Shown here one piece after another: positions 26,140-34,834 of a stretch of DNA of 64,000 bases. The translations under genes and the position numbers were made by a program. The DNA lies in assembly GCF_900104115.1 (NCBI RefSeq), contig NZ_FNJM01000006.1, forward strand, positions 123,705 through 187,704, given 5' to 3'. The notes under the pieces are model-generated. The model saw nothing but the letters and a program-made list of their open reading frames with translations. It had not been told where the DNA came from and ran no database searches. The first letter of the stretch is position 1; every line of letters starts with the position of its first letter. The DNA is from Clostridium gasigenes (GTDB lineage: Bacteria > Bacillota > Clostridia > Clostridiales > Clostridiaceae).

Positions 26140-26340
26140 AAAACATATTTCGATGAAAACGCCAAAGGGGAAGAAAACCTTCAATTTGCATATCAAAAAT
26201 TAGGAGTATATGCCTTTGAAAATGATATAAAGATTAAAGAGGATTCTTATACTGTATTTGTAAAGCAGGAAGAAAATGAGTTTATAGCTGATGTATTTAT
26301 GGAAACTTTGAAAGGGGGGGAGCTACTTGAAAGTTTGTAA
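26140..26340 (+). pseudogene. 3' fragment of a duplicated GyrI/DUF5085-like gene
   Basis: From 26160 on the DNA is almost identical to the end of the gene at 23190: AFAYQ-type segments such as LGVYAFEN, SYTVFVKQEENEF and ADVFMETLKGGELLESL are retained, with a stop at 26338. The frame is blocked by a TAG at 26137 and has no start. It lacks the first two thirds of the protein. It directly precedes a copy of the HlyD start, so the junction of the two genes was duplicated as a unit. Confidence 0.85.
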
Positions 26341-27055
26341 TTTAAATGAAATAACAGATAATTCAGAGATATCATTACTAAGAAAATTAATGATATGTTT
26401 GAATTATATATTTGCAATAGTGGGTGGTTATGGTAAAATAGCTAGCTATTTTACAAGTGAAATTGGATCTGGTGAACACGAGACAATTATTTTTGTGCGA
26501 TTGATGTTATATATAGCCATAATTGTAATTACAGTAATATTAGCATATCCTTTAATAAAAGATTTATTTGAGAAATTCACAAAAGATTGGGTGAATGATT
26601 TAGCTTAAATATTTACAATTATGTGTATGTTTATGATGTTAATTATAGTAATTAGTAAAATCAGTGGTATAGATATGAATACATCTTTAAATCAAGTAAA
26701 GAATGAAGTATCTTTTAAGACGGATATATTTTATTCTATGTTTGTAGCATTAATATATGCACCTATTGTTGAAGAAGTGGTTTTTAGAGGTGTTGTGTAT
26801 AAGAGTATAAAAAGAAATTATGGAGGCTTTAAGGCTATCTTAATTTCATCTTTTTTATTTGGAGCTATGCATGTTATGAATAGCTTTAATAACTTGAGTT
26901 TTAGTGAACTGATTTACTTTTCAATTTATTTTATCATGGGTATTGCATTGGGTATTTCTTATGAATATACAAATTCAATTTGGGGTTCAATAATTAATCA
27001 TTTTATATGGAATTTCATTACTTTGATAATTATGTTTATTAAAATAATAATTTGA
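26327..27055 (+). pseudogene. CPBP-family (CAAX/Abi) membrane protease broken by an in-frame stop, with HlyD-derived start
   Basis: The first 11-12 residues (MKVCNLNEITDN) copy the start of the HlyD gene including its TTG and ribosome binding site. The sequence then changes to a multi-spanning membrane protein. At 26606 a TAA interrupts, and the same frame continues from 26609 to 27055 with the CPBP motifs EEVVFRG, FGAMH and NHFIWN. Without that stop the product would be about 242 residues, a normal CPBP size. CPBP proteins in bacteriocin loci act in immunity or peptide processing. The second half has an ATG at 26621 but no good ribosome binding site. Confidence 0.75.
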
Positions 27056-27163
27056 AAAATTGGTATGGTATAGAGATAAAATAATAAACGTAACTACGGT
27101 ATTAGGCAGTTAGGATGTTTAATAAGGCTGTTACTTTATATAGTATATGTTAGGAGGGATATT

Positions 27164-27343
27164 TTGAAAAAGTCTAATGAGTATATTAACATGATAGGGG
27201 TTATTCTAATTATCATACTAATGGGAATAAATGAGAACATGATTGGGAAATCATCGTTAGAAAGATTGATAGTTGCTATAATATTGATGGTTATAGGGAT
27301 TGGGCTAGTAATAATAAATTTAATTAGTATACTTAAGAAATAG
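27164..27343 (+). CDS. 59-residue small membrane protein
   Basis: TTG start 8 bases after AGGAGG. Two hydrophobic helices (MIGVILIIILMGI; LIVAIILMVIGIGLVIINLI) separated by a short polar loop. Same strand and spacing style as the other small membrane-protein genes of this stretch, which resembles bacteriocin immunity arrays. No family recognised. Confidence 0.6.
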   Translation: MKKSNEYINMIGVILIIILMGINENMIGKSSLERLIVAIILMVIGIGLVIINLISILKK

Positions 27344-27534
27344 ATTGCTTTATATAGCTAGGTTAAGTTCCAGTACAGAAAAAAAAGATAGATTCAACAT
27401 TTAAAATAATAAACTAATAAGAAATATTTTAATAGGTAAGATAGCAGCTCAATTTATAGATAGCCGAGATAGGATAATATATAAGCGCGGATATTGAATT
27501 TTAGATTAAGAAAAGAATCAAGGAGAGATTTAAA

Positions 27535-27711
27535 ATGAGGTTAATTATTACAGCAATTGGAATGGTTATTTTGATTATATCATTAAAAAAGTTATTTCAA
27601 ATAAAAAAAGAATCAATAAAACTTACGGATACAGAGTTTTATAGTAATGAACGTATTATAGAACGAAGAAAATATTTAATATTTGCAATGATAGGTATTT
27701 CTATAACGTAA
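27535..27711 (+). CDS. 58-residue small membrane protein
   Basis: ATG 7 bases after AAGGAGAG. An N-terminal hydrophobic helix (LIITAIGMVILIISL), a basic and polar middle (KKESIKLTDTEFYSNERIIE), and a second hydrophobic segment at the C-terminus that ends abruptly, so it may be a shortened version of a longer gene. Part of the small membrane-protein array. Confidence 0.55.
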   Translation: MRLIITAIGMVILIISLKKLFQIKKESIKLTDTEFYSNERIIERRKYLIFAMIGISIT

Positions 27712-27878
27712 ATAATGCAACTAATAAAAATATTTTTACGGTGATTAGATAATATTAGGCATACCTTTTAGTTGTTCAACTACTTTGTATATTGGGAAAA
27801 ATTGAATAAGTGTGAAAATTAGAAAAAAGTTATATTATAGGGTGATTAAAAACCAGTAGGGATTTTAAAAGGTAGAGA

Positions 27879-27947
27879 TATAATTTAAATGAAATAACAG
27901 ATAGTAAGGTTCTTAATGATAAGAAACTAGCAAAGACGGTAGTATAG
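27879..27947 (+). pseudogene. 5' fragment of a duplicated HlyD-type gene
   Basis: Reads YNLNEITDSKVLNDKKLAKT, matching residues 3-17 of the gene at 23674 (YNLNEITDSKVLYDK), then diverges and stops at 27945. No start is left. Third occurrence of this short N-terminal block in 4.3 kb. Confidence 0.8.
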
Positions 27948-27964
27948 ATAGGGGGAGTTTAATC

Positions 27965-28261
27965 ATGTTAGCAAATATGCTGGTTCAATATGTGATAAGT
28001 GTAGTAGTTTTCTCTATAATAATAGTTAATTGCAAAAAAGCAGATATTATTACCAGAAACAGGTTGATATTTTTTATATTAGCATTAGTGTTAGTATGTG
28101 TTGAGATTATAATTAAATCTATTTTTGGATATAAAAATATAATTCCTACAATAATTATTGGGATTATAAAACCTGTAAATATAAGTATTTTTATCTATTT
28201 AATTTTAAATAGGAAAGAAAAAATAATAGCTAATTCAAAGAAAAAAGATTCCCATAATTAG
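27965..28261 (+). CDS. 98-residue membrane protein, possible immunity protein
   Basis: ATG 8 bases after GGGGGAG. Three to four hydrophobic segments (about residues 4-22, 34-50, 60-75, 77-90) and a basic tail (NRKEKIIANSKKKDSHN). The size and topology match small bacteriocin immunity proteins, and it sits in the array after the leader-peptide gene. No recognised family. Confidence 0.6.
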   Translation: MLANMLVQYVISVVVFSIIIVNCKKADIITRNRLIFFILALVLVCVEIIIKSIFGYKNIIPTIIIGIIKPVNISIFIYLILNRKEKIIANSKKKDSHN

Positions 28262-28407
28262 ACTATTGGAGTGCGCCAAGAAAGGTTGTAAAATACAATA
28301 AAAGCATAGCTATTAGTATTACTTTATGGGTTATAAATATAACGGGTATTATATTTTTTATATATTCAATAGGGATTAATATAATAAGGAATAAGGGGGA
28401 AAAGTAC

Positions 28408-28689
28408 TTGAAAGATTATAATAAACAAAATGAGGAAAATAAATATGAAGATAATTTAATTATGATACAAGAAGCAGAACTTAAAGTTAAAAATTTTACT
28501 AAGAAAGTAATAGTGTTTAATATTTTACTATTCCTAGTATTATCTTTGATTCATGGGATTATGAGAGCAATGATATTGATGTTATTTAGTATAATGATAA
28601 GTATTTTTATAGTGATGGGAGCATATTCGTTCATAGCAATCTCAAAAATAAAAAATCAGATAGAAAAAAGAATACTTGAAAATAAGTAG
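28408..28689 (+). CDS. 93-residue membrane protein
   Basis: TTG start 7 bases after AAGGGGGA. An acidic cytoplasmic N-terminus of about 30 residues, then two hydrophobic helices (VIVFNILLFLVLSLIHGI; ILMLFSIMISIFIVMGAYSF) and a basic tail. The same frame is open upstream to 28258 and encodes another hydrophobic stretch, but no start exists there, so the gene may be a 3' remnant that gained a start. Function unknown. Confidence 0.55.
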   Translation: MKDYNKQNEENKYEDNLIMIQEAELKVKNFTKKVIVFNILLFLVLSLIHGIMRAMILMLFSIMISIFIVMGAYSFIAISKIKNQIEKRILENK

Positions 28690-28711
28690 CAAACGCTCCT
28701 AAAATCGCGTT

Positions 28712-28731
28712 AAAACCCTTGGGGTTTTTTA
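28712..28731 (+). terminator. Short intrinsic terminator
   Basis: AAAACCC and GGGGTTTT around a very short loop, followed by TTAAAT. Confidence 0.6.
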
Positions 28732-28946
28732 AATATTTCATGTACAAGCAAAAAAATAGATAAGTAGAAAAAAGTTTGTTATTGTTATAATCTAGATAAA
28801 TAGCAGGTTTGAAAGTGGGGAGTGAAACGCGCCCTCCATGTGTTTAAATATGTAGGAAAGTATAAGAGCTAAAAATGATGGTCCAGGTTTTTCAATGAAT
28901 TTTAGTTTAAAAGGTAGTTTCGTAGGAGCTTGGGAAAGGAGATATG

Positions 28947-29189
28947 ATGTATAAGAAAATAATACCAGAAAAGATAATAGTATTTATTGTTATAGTTACA
29001 ATTGTTTCATCAATAATTACTATATTTAATAATAAAATGCAAGCAATAAGTTCTATAGGGTTTGCATTAATGTTAATTGGAAGTGGGATAAATGGAATTT
29101 ATTCTAAAAAAAATAATATGATATGGAAATTATCAATTGCATCAGGAATATTAATGATAGTTTTAACAATAGTTGCTGAAATTATTTAG
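28947..29189 (+). CDS. 80-residue membrane protein
   Basis: Two ATGs occur in tandem; the second is preferred because AAAGGAG lies 5 bases upstream, against 2 for the first. Three hydrophobic segments (IIVFIVIVTIVSSIITIF; SIGFALMLIGSGINGIY; LSIASGILMIVLTIVAEII). Part of the small membrane-protein array. The bases just before it encode, in another frame, a peptide-like relic (DGPGFSMNFSLKGSFVGAW) that may be the end of a lost leader-peptide gene. Confidence 0.55.
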   Translation: MYKKIIPEKIIVFIVIVTIVSSIITIFNNKMQAISSIGFALMLIGSGINGIYSKKNNMIWKLSIASGILMIVLTIVAEII

Positions 29190-29202
29190 TATAATATTTA
29201 AT

Positions 29203-29425
29203 CCAAGAATTCATAATGGAGATGAAGTTTCAATAATGGTTGGAGGGCTTCTACAATCAGAGTATGGAACGATACCTTTAACATAGATGAAGATGCAACA
29301 GTAGACAATGAAAAAAGGAATGTATATTTTAAAGCGAAAATTAAGCCTGATAGAACATACCTTGAAGATTCACACCAAAGGCGGACAGCGGCAAGGGAAA
29401 AAAGGTCAATTTAACATTAATAGGA
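29203..29425 (+). pseudogene. 3' fragment of a duplicated HlyD-type gene
   Basis: About 85 percent identical by eye to 24493-24700: RIHNGDEVSIMVGGLLQSEY is kept. A 10-base deletion after ATACC breaks the frame, and about 18-20 extra bases (ACACCAAAGGCGGACAGCGG) are inserted near the end. The true C-terminus is missing. Confidence 0.88.
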
Positions 29426-30363
29426 GCTATATTAATATTAGTAAAAAAAGATTAGATATTAATATTTATACTAAATTTAAATAATTAATTATGAATTTGA
29501 TATTCAATGATAAACTTTAATTAGAATACCACAGGTTATAGCTGTGTTTTAAAATAGATTTTAGCTTTGCATGGAAGAATGAATATAAAAAACAAGGGGG
29601 CCGTGAAATGCGACACTCTTATTTTTATCTACACGGCAGTTAGCAAGCAGGCTTTTTGATTGTGAAACTACCCCAGCAGGTTGGTATAAAGCTAATAGTT
29701 TTAATATTCTATATATAGATGAAATGACATTATTAAATGTATAAGGGCTGGTAGTAATTGTATATAAATATATTTACTTATATTACTTTATATGGTATGA
29801 TAACCAAAGAATATATTTTAAGGAGGACTGTAAGTTATGACACCAACTAATTGCTAATTTAAATATTAATTTTAAAAAATTAATAATTTGTTCTATAGGA
29901 GTATTACTTTCACATATATGTGGAAGGTCTATTTGTTATGCTCTTTTATGGAATTAGCAACTTAGAAGATAACTTACGTTACTAAAATATTTATATTTAA
30001 TAAGATAAAGAGATTTAATGCCGTATATAGGAGTACTATAGTGTCTAAAAATTTAAACAAATGTTAGTTTTAATTAAGTTGATATTAGTTTTAACTTAAA
30101 GTAGGCGCCATTTTTAACAATATTTCATTAAAAGTCTCTAATGATTTTTTTAATTATCTTGATTAAATAGAGTGATTTTGTGTTTTAGACCGTAAGAAGA
30201 GAAATCTTCTTATGGTCTTTTTATTTTACTGAAAAATATTTTAATATTTTATTTATGAAATATAGAGTAATAGAAAGTATTTAAGATAGATTTCTAATTT
30301 GCTTTGAAAATAATAGAGTTTAGCAAAAAAAATATAAGTAAATAAGGAAAAGAGGAATTTATT
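29426..30363 (+). other. Gene-free decayed region before the ABC-F gene
   Basis: No intact gene. One frame (about 29595-29742) reads LSTRQLASRLFDCETTPAGW to a stop without a start. At 29821 AAGGAGG precedes an ATG whose frame closes after six codons, while the adjacent frame continues with a hydrophobic stretch (KKLIICSIGVLLSHICG), so a small membrane-protein gene appears frameshifted. The stretch ends in the terminator at 30187. Confidence 0.5.
30187..30223 (+). terminator. Intrinsic terminator closing the accessory region
   Basis: AGACCGTAAGAAGA pairs with TCTTCTTATGGTCT around GAAA, then TTTTATTTT. Confidence 0.9.
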
Positions 30364-32277
30364 ATGATGGAATTATCGTTTAACAATGTAAAGAAGTATT
30401 TAGATGCAAATCTAGTTCTTGAAAATATATGTTTTAGTATTTATGATACTGAAAGAGTTGGGATAGTTGGAGTAAATGGAAGTGGAAAAAGTACTATATT
30501 AAAAATAATAGCAGGGGTAGAAAAGATGACTAGGGATGATGAAGGCTTTATTTCTATACCTAGAGGAAAGTCTATTGGTTATCTTGAGCAAGTTCATAAG
30601 TATGATAATAATATTAAGGTAAATGAAATTCTGAAATTAGCATTTAGTGAACTTGAAATTATGGAAGAGAAAATAAAGTTTATGGAAAAGGAGATGAAAC
30701 ACTTACAAGGAGGGGCGTTGGAGAAAACTCTTGAAAAGTATAGCGATATTCAGCAAAGTTATGAGATTCAAGGAGGCTATGAGAAGGAAGAAAAATTAAG
30801 TAAAGTATGCACGGGGCTTAATTTTGATGATAGTTTCCTTGATAAAGATTTTAGTATATTAAGTGGAGGAGAAAAGACCACTGTAATACTTGGGAAAATT
30901 TTATTAGAAAGCCCAGAAATATTACTCTTAGATGAGCCTACAAATCATTTGGATATGAAGGCTACAGAGTGGCTTGAGGATTATTTAAAGAGTTATAAAG
31001 GCATGGTTATTATAGTATCTCATGATAGGTATTTTCTAGATAATGTAGTAGGTAAAATTATAGAAATAGAAGATATGGAATGTGAAACCTATAAAGGGAA
31101 TTACTCAGAATTTGTAAAGCAAAAGGAAGATAATATGCTTATACAATTTCACCAATTTAAAGAACAACAAAAGCAAATAGCAGCCATGGAAAAGACTATA
31201 AAGGATTTAAGAGATTGGGCACAAAGAGCAGATAATAACAAATTCTTTAAAAGGGCAGCAAGTATACAAAAAAAGCTAGATAAAATGCAAAAAATAAAAA
31301 AGCCTAAATTTGATAAGCAAAATATTAAGCTAGATTTTAATGATGTAGAAAGATCAGGGAATCAGGTTATAATTGCAAAGAATTTAAGTAAGAGCTATGA
31401 GGAAAAGCAGCTATTTAATGAGTCAAACTTATTAATTAATTTTAAAGATAGAGCAGCTCTAATAGGGGGGAATGGAAGTGGAAAAACCACATTTTTAAAA
31501 ATGTTATTAGGGGAGGAAGCTACAGATGGAGGCAATGTTAGAATTGGAGATAGCGTAAAATCTGCATACTTACCTCAAAATATAACTTTTAAGGATGAAG
31601 AATTAACTGTAGTTGATTGCTTTAGAGAAGATTTTATGATACTTGAAGGTAAGGCAAGAGAGTATTTATCAAAGTTTATGTTTTTTGGAAGTGATGTGTT
31701 TAAAAAGGTTAATAAGTTATCAGGTGGAGAGCGAGTTAGGCTTAAATTAAGTAAACTTTTGTATGAAGATATAAATTTATTAATACTAGATGAGCCTACT
31801 AACCATCTTGATATAGATTCTATTGAAGCACTAGAAGAGTCATTAGAATATTTTAAAGGAACTATACTCTTTATATCACATGATAGATATTTTATAAATA
31901 AAATGAGTAGTAGAATAATAGAAATTGATAATAAAACCTTTAAAAATTACTTGGGTAATTATGATTATTATAAAGGAGAAAAAGATAAGCTTAAGGTACA
32001 ATTTGTAGAAGAGAAAAAGGAAAAAAAGGAAAAAACTAAAGTAATGAGAAAAGTAGATGAGAGTCAAAAGATAGATAAAAAAATAGCTAAGTTGGAGGAA
32101 CAAATATCTATTTTAGAAGAAAAAATAAGAGAAATAGATGAAGAAATGAGTTCTTTAAAAGATAATTACAGTGAGGTAAATGAGCTTTATATTAATAAAG
32201 AAGAGTTAGAAAATCAATTATATAAGATGATGGAAGACTGGGAAACCATTACTATGGATGGTGTTAGTGAAAATTAA
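30364..32277 (+). CDS. ABC-F family ATP-binding protein
   Basis: 637 residues, two ATPase domains and no membrane segments. Domain 1: Walker A GVNGSGKST, signature LSGGEKT, Walker B EILLLDEPTNHLD. Domain 2: Walker A GGNGSGKTT, signature LSGGERVRLKLS, Walker B LLILDEPTNHLD. Between them is the basic linker of ABC-F proteins, and a C-terminal coiled-coil of about 90 residues (KKIAKLEEQISILEEKIREI). By family knowledge these act on the ribosome in translation or antibiotic protection (Uup-like). Monocistronic. It is not obviously part of the preceding peptide locus. Confidence 0.9.
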   Translation: MMELSFNNVKKYLDANLVLENICFSIYDTERVGIVGVNGSGKSTILKIIAGVEKMTRDDEGFISIPRGKSIGYLEQVHKYDNNIKVNEILKLAFSELEIMEEKIKFMEKEMKHLQGGALEKTLEKYSDIQQSYEIQGGYEKEEKLSKVCTGLNFDDSFLDKDFSILSGGEKTTVILGKILLESPEILLLDEPTNHLDMKATEWLEDYLKSYKGMVIIVSHDRYFLDNVVGKIIEIEDMECETYKGNYSEFVKQKEDNMLIQFHQFKEQQKQIAAMEKTIKDLRDWAQRADNNKFFKRAASIQKKLDKMQKIKKPKFDKQNIKLDFNDVERSGNQVIIAKNLSKSYEEKQLFNESNLLINFKDRAALIGGNGSGKTTFLKMLLGEEATDGGNVRIGDSVKSAYLPQNITFKDEELTVVDCFREDFMILEGKAREYLSKFMFFGSDVFKKVNKLSGGERVRLKLSKLLYEDINLLILDEPTNHLDIDSIEALEESLEYFKGTILFISHDRYFINKMSSRIIEIDNKTFKNYLGNYDYYKGEKDKLKVQFVEEKKEKKEKTKVMRKVDESQKIDKKIAKLEEQISILEEKIREIDEEMSSLKDNYSEVNELYINKEELENQLYKMMEDWETITMDGVSEN

Positions 32278-32332
32278 AATAGGTTTGAGAATTCGATACT
32301 TTTGGTGAAATAACTTTATTAAGAATTGATAG

Positions 32333-32372
32333 GAAAGACATAATGGTTTTTGTACCACTATGTCTTTCTTAT
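32333..32372 (+). terminator. Intrinsic terminator after ABC-F gene
   Basis: GAAAGACATAATGGT pairs with ACCACTATGTCTTTC, then TTATAT. Confidence 0.8.
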
Positions 32373-32439
32373 ATATTTAAAAGTTATTATATTTCTTTAT
32401 TTAAATTATACCTGGAAATATTATTCTAATCAGAGATCA

Positions 32440-33054
32440 TTATTTTCGAGTTTTGACCTGTTTTCTTTGTAGTTTTTTAGATAAAGTACTAGTTTTTTCA
32501 ATTTTAACTTTTTTCTCATTGCGCTTTTCTGCCATAAATACATAGTAGCCATCAATTTCAACTATTACTACGCCTCCAAAAACAGAAATTAATTTATTTT
32601 TATACCAATCTTTGCGTTTAGTTACCATGTACATCTTTCCACCAGTAATTAATCTCTTATAACTTTGTTCTATAAATTTTTTAGGAACAGAAAAATCTAC
32701 GTGATAAGGGGGATTAGATAATATAAGTGAAAAATTATTGTCTGTAATATTATCTAATCCATCGCTTTGTATTATTTGTAAATCTATGATTCCGTTATTT
32801 GTAGCATTAGATTTCGATAATTCAACAGCATCAGGTGATAGATCACACATTATTACATTCTCAGCACCTATCAATTTGCTTGCAAATACTCCAACTATTC
32901 CATAGCCACAACCTAAATCAAGGATTTTATCATTTTTATTAAATTCAACTTGTGAAAGCATTGCCAAAGTACCTTTATCGATATTAGATGGTGAAAATAC
33001 TTTATCACTAGTTTCAAATTCTAATTTTATATTATTTAGTTCTAAATTTATCAT
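32440..33054 (-). CDS. Class I SAM methyltransferase, RsmC-like
   Basis: 204 residues from the ATG at 33054 (site GTGAGG 5 bases before); a GTG at 33066 overlaps that site. Motif I LDLGCGYGIVGVFAS, an acidic loop (MCDLSPDAVELS), and the catalytic SNPPYH of base N-methyltransferases. Matches the small single-domain YbxB/RsmC group, which in E. coli methylates guanine 1207 of 16S rRNA; the exact target here is inferred. C-terminal tail is very basic (SKKLQRKQVKTRK), which suits RNA binding. Convergent with the ABC-F gene. Confidence 0.85.
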   Translation of the reverse strand: MINLELNNIKLEFETSDKVFSPSNIDKGTLAMLSQVEFNKNDKILDLGCGYGIVGVFASKLIGAENVIMCDLSPDAVELSKSNATNNGIIDLQIIQSDGLDNITDNNFSLILSNPPYHVDFSVPKKFIEQSYKRLITGGKMYMVTKRKDWYKNKLISVFGGVVIVEIDGYYVFMAEKRNEKKVKIEKTSTLSKKLQRKQVKTRK

Positions 33055-33336
33055 AATTAACCTCACAAACTTATTTTTATATAAATATTTTTAATTTAAT
33101 ATCTTTTATGATGACTAATGTACAATGCTTTATATTTTTAGGCATTTTCAAAATAAAAGATCATTATATTATTAGATTCTATAAGAATACACCTCATCTT
33201 TAAAAATAGAAATAGAAAAAATCAATTTAGTAGTATTATTAGATTTAATGTTTATTTAATTATGATGAGAAAGAATAATTAGATGATATAATGATTAGTA
33301 AATACATAATTTTTATATAAGAGAGGATGAGTATTA

Positions 33337-33846
33337 GTGGAAAAAAAAATAAGATTATCAGGAATAGCATATGAAAGTTTGGTTAATGGACCTGGAATGA
33401 GAAGGGTTTTCTTTTCACAAGGTTGCATACATGGGTGCAAGGGTTGCTTTAATGAAGATACTCATAATTTCTCTGGTGGAGAAGATAGAGATATGGACGA
33501 GCTTATTAAAGATGTGTTAGAGAATCCCATTCTTAAAGGAATTACTTTTAGTGGTGGTGATCCCTTAGAAAGAGCAGAAGAATTTGCATATATGGCAAAG
33601 TCTTTTAGAAAGTCCGGGTTAAATGTATGGAGCTATACAGGATATACATTTGAATATATATTAGAAAATATTAATAAAAGATTAGGGTGGAAAAATCTTT
33701 TGGAGAATTTAGATGTTTTAGTAGATGGTAAATTTGATGAAACAAAAACTCAAGATGGGTTAAAGTATAGAGGATCTACAAATCAAAGAATAATTGATGT
33801 AAAAGAAAGTTTGAAAAAAGGAGAAGTAGTAACTATTGAATACTAG
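33337..33846 (+). CDS. nrdG: Anaerobic ribonucleoside-triphosphate reductase activating protein
   Basis: 169 residues, GTG start after GAGAGG. The radical-SAM cluster motif is GCIHGCKGC (CxxxCxxC), with SGGDPLE as the SAM-binding GGxP-like motif. The protein makes the 5'-deoxyadenosyl radical that forms the glycyl radical on NrdD, encoded at 8217. nrdD and nrdG are usually adjacent; here they are 23 kb apart, each monocistronic. I did not find an NrdR box as clear as that before nrdD. Confidence 0.94.
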   Translation: MEKKIRLSGIAYESLVNGPGMRRVFFSQGCIHGCKGCFNEDTHNFSGGEDRDMDELIKDVLENPILKGITFSGGDPLERAEEFAYMAKSFRKSGLNVWSYTGYTFEYILENINKRLGWKNLLENLDVLVDGKFDETKTQDGLKYRGSTNQRIIDVKESLKKGEVVTIEY

Positions 33847-33910
33847 TCTATTTACTCTTTATTGAAAATTATAAGAAAAAGATGTTATAATTAATAAAAA
33901 TAAGTTTCAA

Positions 33911-33990
33911 ATTATTCGTATATGCTTGGAAATATGGTTCAAGCGTTTCTACTGGGAAGCCAAAAACATCCTAACTACGAATATATAATT
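33911..33990 (+). ncRNA. Purine (guanine-type) riboswitch
   Basis: P1 ATTCGTA / TACGAAT (33914-33920, 33976-33982), J1/2 TATATGC, P2 around GGAAATATGGTT, J2/3 GTTTCTAC, P3 TGGGA/TCCTA, J3/1 AACTACG. The base that pairs with the ligand is C (in CTACG), so guanine or hypoxanthine is the likely ligand, as suits the downstream xpt gene. J1/2 reads UAUAUG where UAUAAU is usual, and P3 contains a G-U pair, so it is a slightly divergent copy. Confidence 0.9.
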
Positions 33991-34093
33991 AAGGTTTATA
34001 GTTAATTATATTATCTGTAAATCTTCATAATTATATATTTATAGAGATAATATTTGGGTGTTAGTATTCAAAATTAAGATTATAAATATAAGA

Positions 34094-34143
34094 TGACTTC
34101 AAAAATAGACTAACATATTAATTAGTTGTTTTGTGAAAGTCCT
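34094..34143 (+). repeat. Dispersed hairpin family member in the xpt leader
   Basis: GACTTCAAAAATAGACTAA on the left pairs loosely with TTAGTTGTTTTGTGAAAGTC on the right. It has the AAAAATAGA ... TAGT core of the family. It lies between the riboswitch and the xpt ribosome binding site. Confidence 0.5.
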
Positions 34144-34166
34144 AATATGAAGAGGGGAAGATTAAT

Positions 34167-34739
34167 ATGAAGTTACTAAAAGATAAGATACTTAAAGAAG
34201 GTAAAGTAAGAGAAGGGAATATCCTTAAGGTTGATTGTTTCTTAAATCACCAAATGGATATAAAGCTTTTTAATGAAATAGGAAAAGAGTTTAAAGAAAG
34301 ATTTAAAGATGAAAAGATAGATAAAATACTTACAATAGAAGCTTCAGGAATTGGAATTGCAGCAATAGTATCACAATACTTTGATTTTGTTCCTGTAGTT
34401 TTTGCTAAAAAAACAGAAAGTATAAACCTAGATAAGTCTGTTTATGAAGCTCAAGTACATTCATTTACAAAAAAGAAGACTTATAGTGTTAGAGTGGGAA
34501 CGGACTTCTTATCAAAAGGAGAAAACATACTAGTAATAGATGATTTCTTAGCTCTAGGATGTGCTACAAAAGGCCTTATAGATATATTGAATCAAGCTGA
34601 AGCTAATTTAGTTGGTATAGGAATAGTTATAGAAAAAGGATTCCAAACTGGAAGAAAGATGCTAGAGGATAAAGGCGTGAGAGTTGAATCATTAGCAATT
34701 ATAGAAAGATTTGAAGGTAACTCAGTAATATTTAAATAA
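34167..34739 (+). CDS. xpt: Xanthine phosphoribosyltransferase
   Basis: 190 residues. The PRPP-binding loop [16 protein letters not shown] (about 121-136) and the N-terminal [17 protein letters not shown] segment are typical of Xpt. It salvages xanthine to XMP using PRPP. Controlled by the guanine riboswitch 180 bases upstream. AGAGGGGAAG site 9 bases before the ATG. No pbuX permease follows; the gene is monocistronic with its own terminator. Together with prs, purR, punA and nupC it belongs to purine handling in this window. Confidence 0.95.
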   Translation: MKLLKDKILKEGKVREGNILKVDCFLNHQMDIKLFNEIGKEFKERFKDEKIDKILTIEASGIGIAAIVSQYFDFVPVVFAKKTESINLDKSVYEAQVHSFTKKKTYSVRVGTDFLSKGENILVIDDFLALGCATKGLIDILNQAEANLVGIGIVIEKGFQTGRKMLEDKGVRVESLAIIERFEGNSVIFK

Positions 34740-34743
34740 AAAA

Positions 34744-34792
34744 TTTTTAAGCCTTTGGATTTATGAAATTCAAGGGCTTAAAAACTTTTTAT
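34744..34792 (+). terminator. Intrinsic terminator after xpt
   Basis: TTTAAGCCTTTG pairs with CAAGGGCTTAAA around a short inner stem, then ACTTTTTATTTT. Confidence 0.85.
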
Positions 34793-34834
34793 TTTGTGTT
34801 TGAACTTATTTTCACATATATTATAGTGATAAAT

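Noticed and set aside
29838..29858. Six-codon frame after AAGGAGG
   Set aside because: Too short to be a gene; best explained as a frameshifted remnant of a small membrane-protein gene.
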